NCBI GenBank assembly: GCA_035565775.1
Contig: DATMRW010000027.1
Span: 124,001-188,000 of the forward strand
From: PRO6 sp035565775
GTDB lineage: Bacteria; Pseudomonadota; Alphaproteobacteria; Rhizobiales; Xanthobacteraceae
DNA length: 64,000 nucleotides
Direction: 5' to 3'
A model generated the notes under the pieces. That model saw nothing but the letters and a program-made list of their open reading frames with translations. It searched no databases and had not been told where the DNA came from. The position numbers were made by a program, and so were the translations under genes. Numbering within the stretch: the first letter of the stretch is position 1; every line of letters begins with the position of its first letter. Below, one piece after another: positions 62,928 to 64,000 of the stretch.

Positions 62928-64000
62928 ATGTCTCGCCAGGACGCGAATGCAGCTTTCGCCCTCACTTCCTTCCTTCAGGGGGCAAATGCGACTTATATCG
63001 ACGGAATATACGCCCGCTATGAACAAGACCCGACATCCGTCGATGCAGAGTGGCAGGCGTTCTTTAAGAGTCTGAAGGATGCTCCGGCCGATGTCGCCAG
63101 CAACGCGTCCGGGCCGAGCTGGGCCAGGCCGAGCTGGCCGGTCACGCCGCGCGACGAGCTGACCTCGGCGCTCGACGGCAACTGGCCGCAGATCGAGAAG
63201 GCGGTCGGCAACAAGCTTCAGGCCAAGGCACAGGCCGGCGGCGATCGCCTCAGCGAGGCCGATCTGCAGCAGGCGACGCGCGACTCCGTGCGCGCCTTGA
63301 TGCTGATCCGCGCCTACCGCATGCGCGGCCACTTCCACGCCAATCTCGACCCGCTCGGGATCGAGGGCCAGAAGGACCACGCCGAGCTCGACACCCGGAC
63401 CTATGGCTTCACCGACGCCGACCTCGATCGCAAGATTTTCATCGACAACGTCCTTGGTCTCGAATTCGCGACGCTGCGCGAGATCGTGGCGATCTGCGAG
63501 CGCACCTACTGCCAGACCGTCGGCGTCGAGTTCATGCACATCTCGGACCCGGCCCAGAAGGCCTGGATCCAGGAGCGCATCGAGGGGCCGGACAAGGAAA
63601 TCAGCTTCACCCCGGAAGGTCGCCGGGCGATCCTGATGAAGCTGGTCGAGGCCGAAGGCTTTGAAAAGTTCTGCGACGTCAAGTTCACCGGCACCAAGCG
63701 GTTCGGCCTTGACGGCGGCGAGGCATTGATCCCGGCGCTCGAGCAGATCATCAAGCGCGGCGGCAACCTCGGCATCAAGGAAATCGTGCTCGGCATGCCG
63801 CACCGCGGCCGCCTCAACGTCCTGACCCAGGTGATGGGCAAGCCGCACCGCGCGCTCTTCCACGAGTTCAAGGGCGGCTCGGCCAATCCGGACGAGGTCG
63901 AAGGCTCGGGCGACGTCAAGTACCACCTCGGTGCTTCTTCGGATCGCGAGTTCGATCAGAACAGCGTCCACCTGTCGCTCACCGCCAACCCGTCGCACCT
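62928..64000 (+). CDS. sucA: 2-oxoglutarate dehydrogenase E1 component (truncated at the window end)
   Basis: About 357 residues are visible and the frame is open at base 64000. SucA oxidatively decarboxylates 2-oxoglutarate with thiamine diphosphate. It begins MSRQDANAAFALTSFLQGAN and contains YARYEQDPTSVDAEWQAFF (E1 N-terminal domain) and a later KEIVLGMPHRGRLNVL, ending in SLTANPSHL, all typical of the family. The ThDP/Mg site follows beyond the window. It probably continues the TCA operon towards sucB and lpd. Confidence 0.95.
   Translation, partial: MSRQDANAAFALTSFLQGANATYIDGIYARYEQDPTSVDAEWQAFFKSLKDAPADVASNASGPSWARPSWPVTPRDELTSALDGNWPQIEKAVGNKLQAKAQAGGDRLSEADLQQATRDSVRALMLIRAYRMRGHFHANLDPLGIEGQKDHAELDTRTYGFTDADLDRKIFIDNVLGLEFATLREIVAICERTYCQTVGVEFMHISDPAQKAWIQERIEGPDKEISFTPEGRRAILMKLVEAEGFEKFCDVKFTGTKRFGLDGGEALIPALEQIIKRGGNLGIKEIVLGMPHRGRLNVLTQVMGKPHRALFHEFKGGSANPDEVEGSGDVKYHLGASSDREFDQNSVHLSLTANPSH

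Overview
The window is high-GC chromosomal DNA of an alphaproteobacterium, most likely from the Bradyrhizobium / Rhodopseudomonas / Afipia group. Supporting evidence is an Irr regulator with an intact GCPWHD heme motif beside fabA-fabB-fabI, a DivL-type tyrosine pseudo-kinase, a TsaE-AmgK fusion protein, and the orders rimP-nusA-ylxR-infB-rbfA-truB-rpsO-pnp and mdh-sucC-sucD-sucA. Coding density is high. Almost everything is vertically inherited core genome, and no insertion sequence, prophage or CRISPR array is visible.

Layout. (1) 1-10.7 kb, minus strand: ubiE, ubiB, coaBC, dut, divL, tsaE-amgK, a PilZ protein, murU and the start of addB. This run covers ubiquinone and CoA synthesis, dUTP hydrolysis, cell-cycle signalling, tRNA t6A modification with peptidoglycan-sugar salvage, and recombinational repair. 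(2) 10.9-16.5 kb: mutM, a secreted degenerate protease-like protein, a MoeB/ThiF-type enzyme, a 2-hydroxyacid dehydrogenase, an SH3 protein and irr. (3) 16.8-20.8 kb, plus strand: fabA, fabB, fabI and two small proteins. (4) 20.9-35.1 kb, minus strand: a GST, the translation/transcription operon rimP to pnp, trmB, a PraR-like XRE regulator and an L,D-transpeptidase lipoprotein. (5) 35.3-41 kb: accA, xerD with a 48-residue membrane protein, then aroK, aroB and a CorC-like transporter. (6) 41-45 kb: a small gentisate (3-hydroxybenzoate) catabolic cluster, tRNA-Arg(CCG) and a frameshifted gene remnant, which together form the one accessory-looking patch. (7) 45-64 kb: a DEAD-box helicase, purH, a heparinase-like protein, rsmB, an SDHAF4-like protein, a Bax inhibitor-1 protein, an ABC exporter with tesA, thpR, zapE, and the TCA genes mdh, sucC, sucD and sucA (cut by the window end).

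The most interesting signals are regulatory. The coaBC product carries an N-terminal FitA-type ribbon-helix-helix domain, and a perfect 13-bp inverted repeat lies 40 bp upstream of its start. This suggests a PutA-like enzyme that controls its own gene. The divL upstream region holds a perfect DnaA box among three GANTC (CcrM) sites within 45 bp, which suggests cell-cycle timed transcription. DivL itself has Tyr at the phospho-acceptor position. The gentisate genes share one compact region with overlapping divergent promoter-like elements and nested palindromes.
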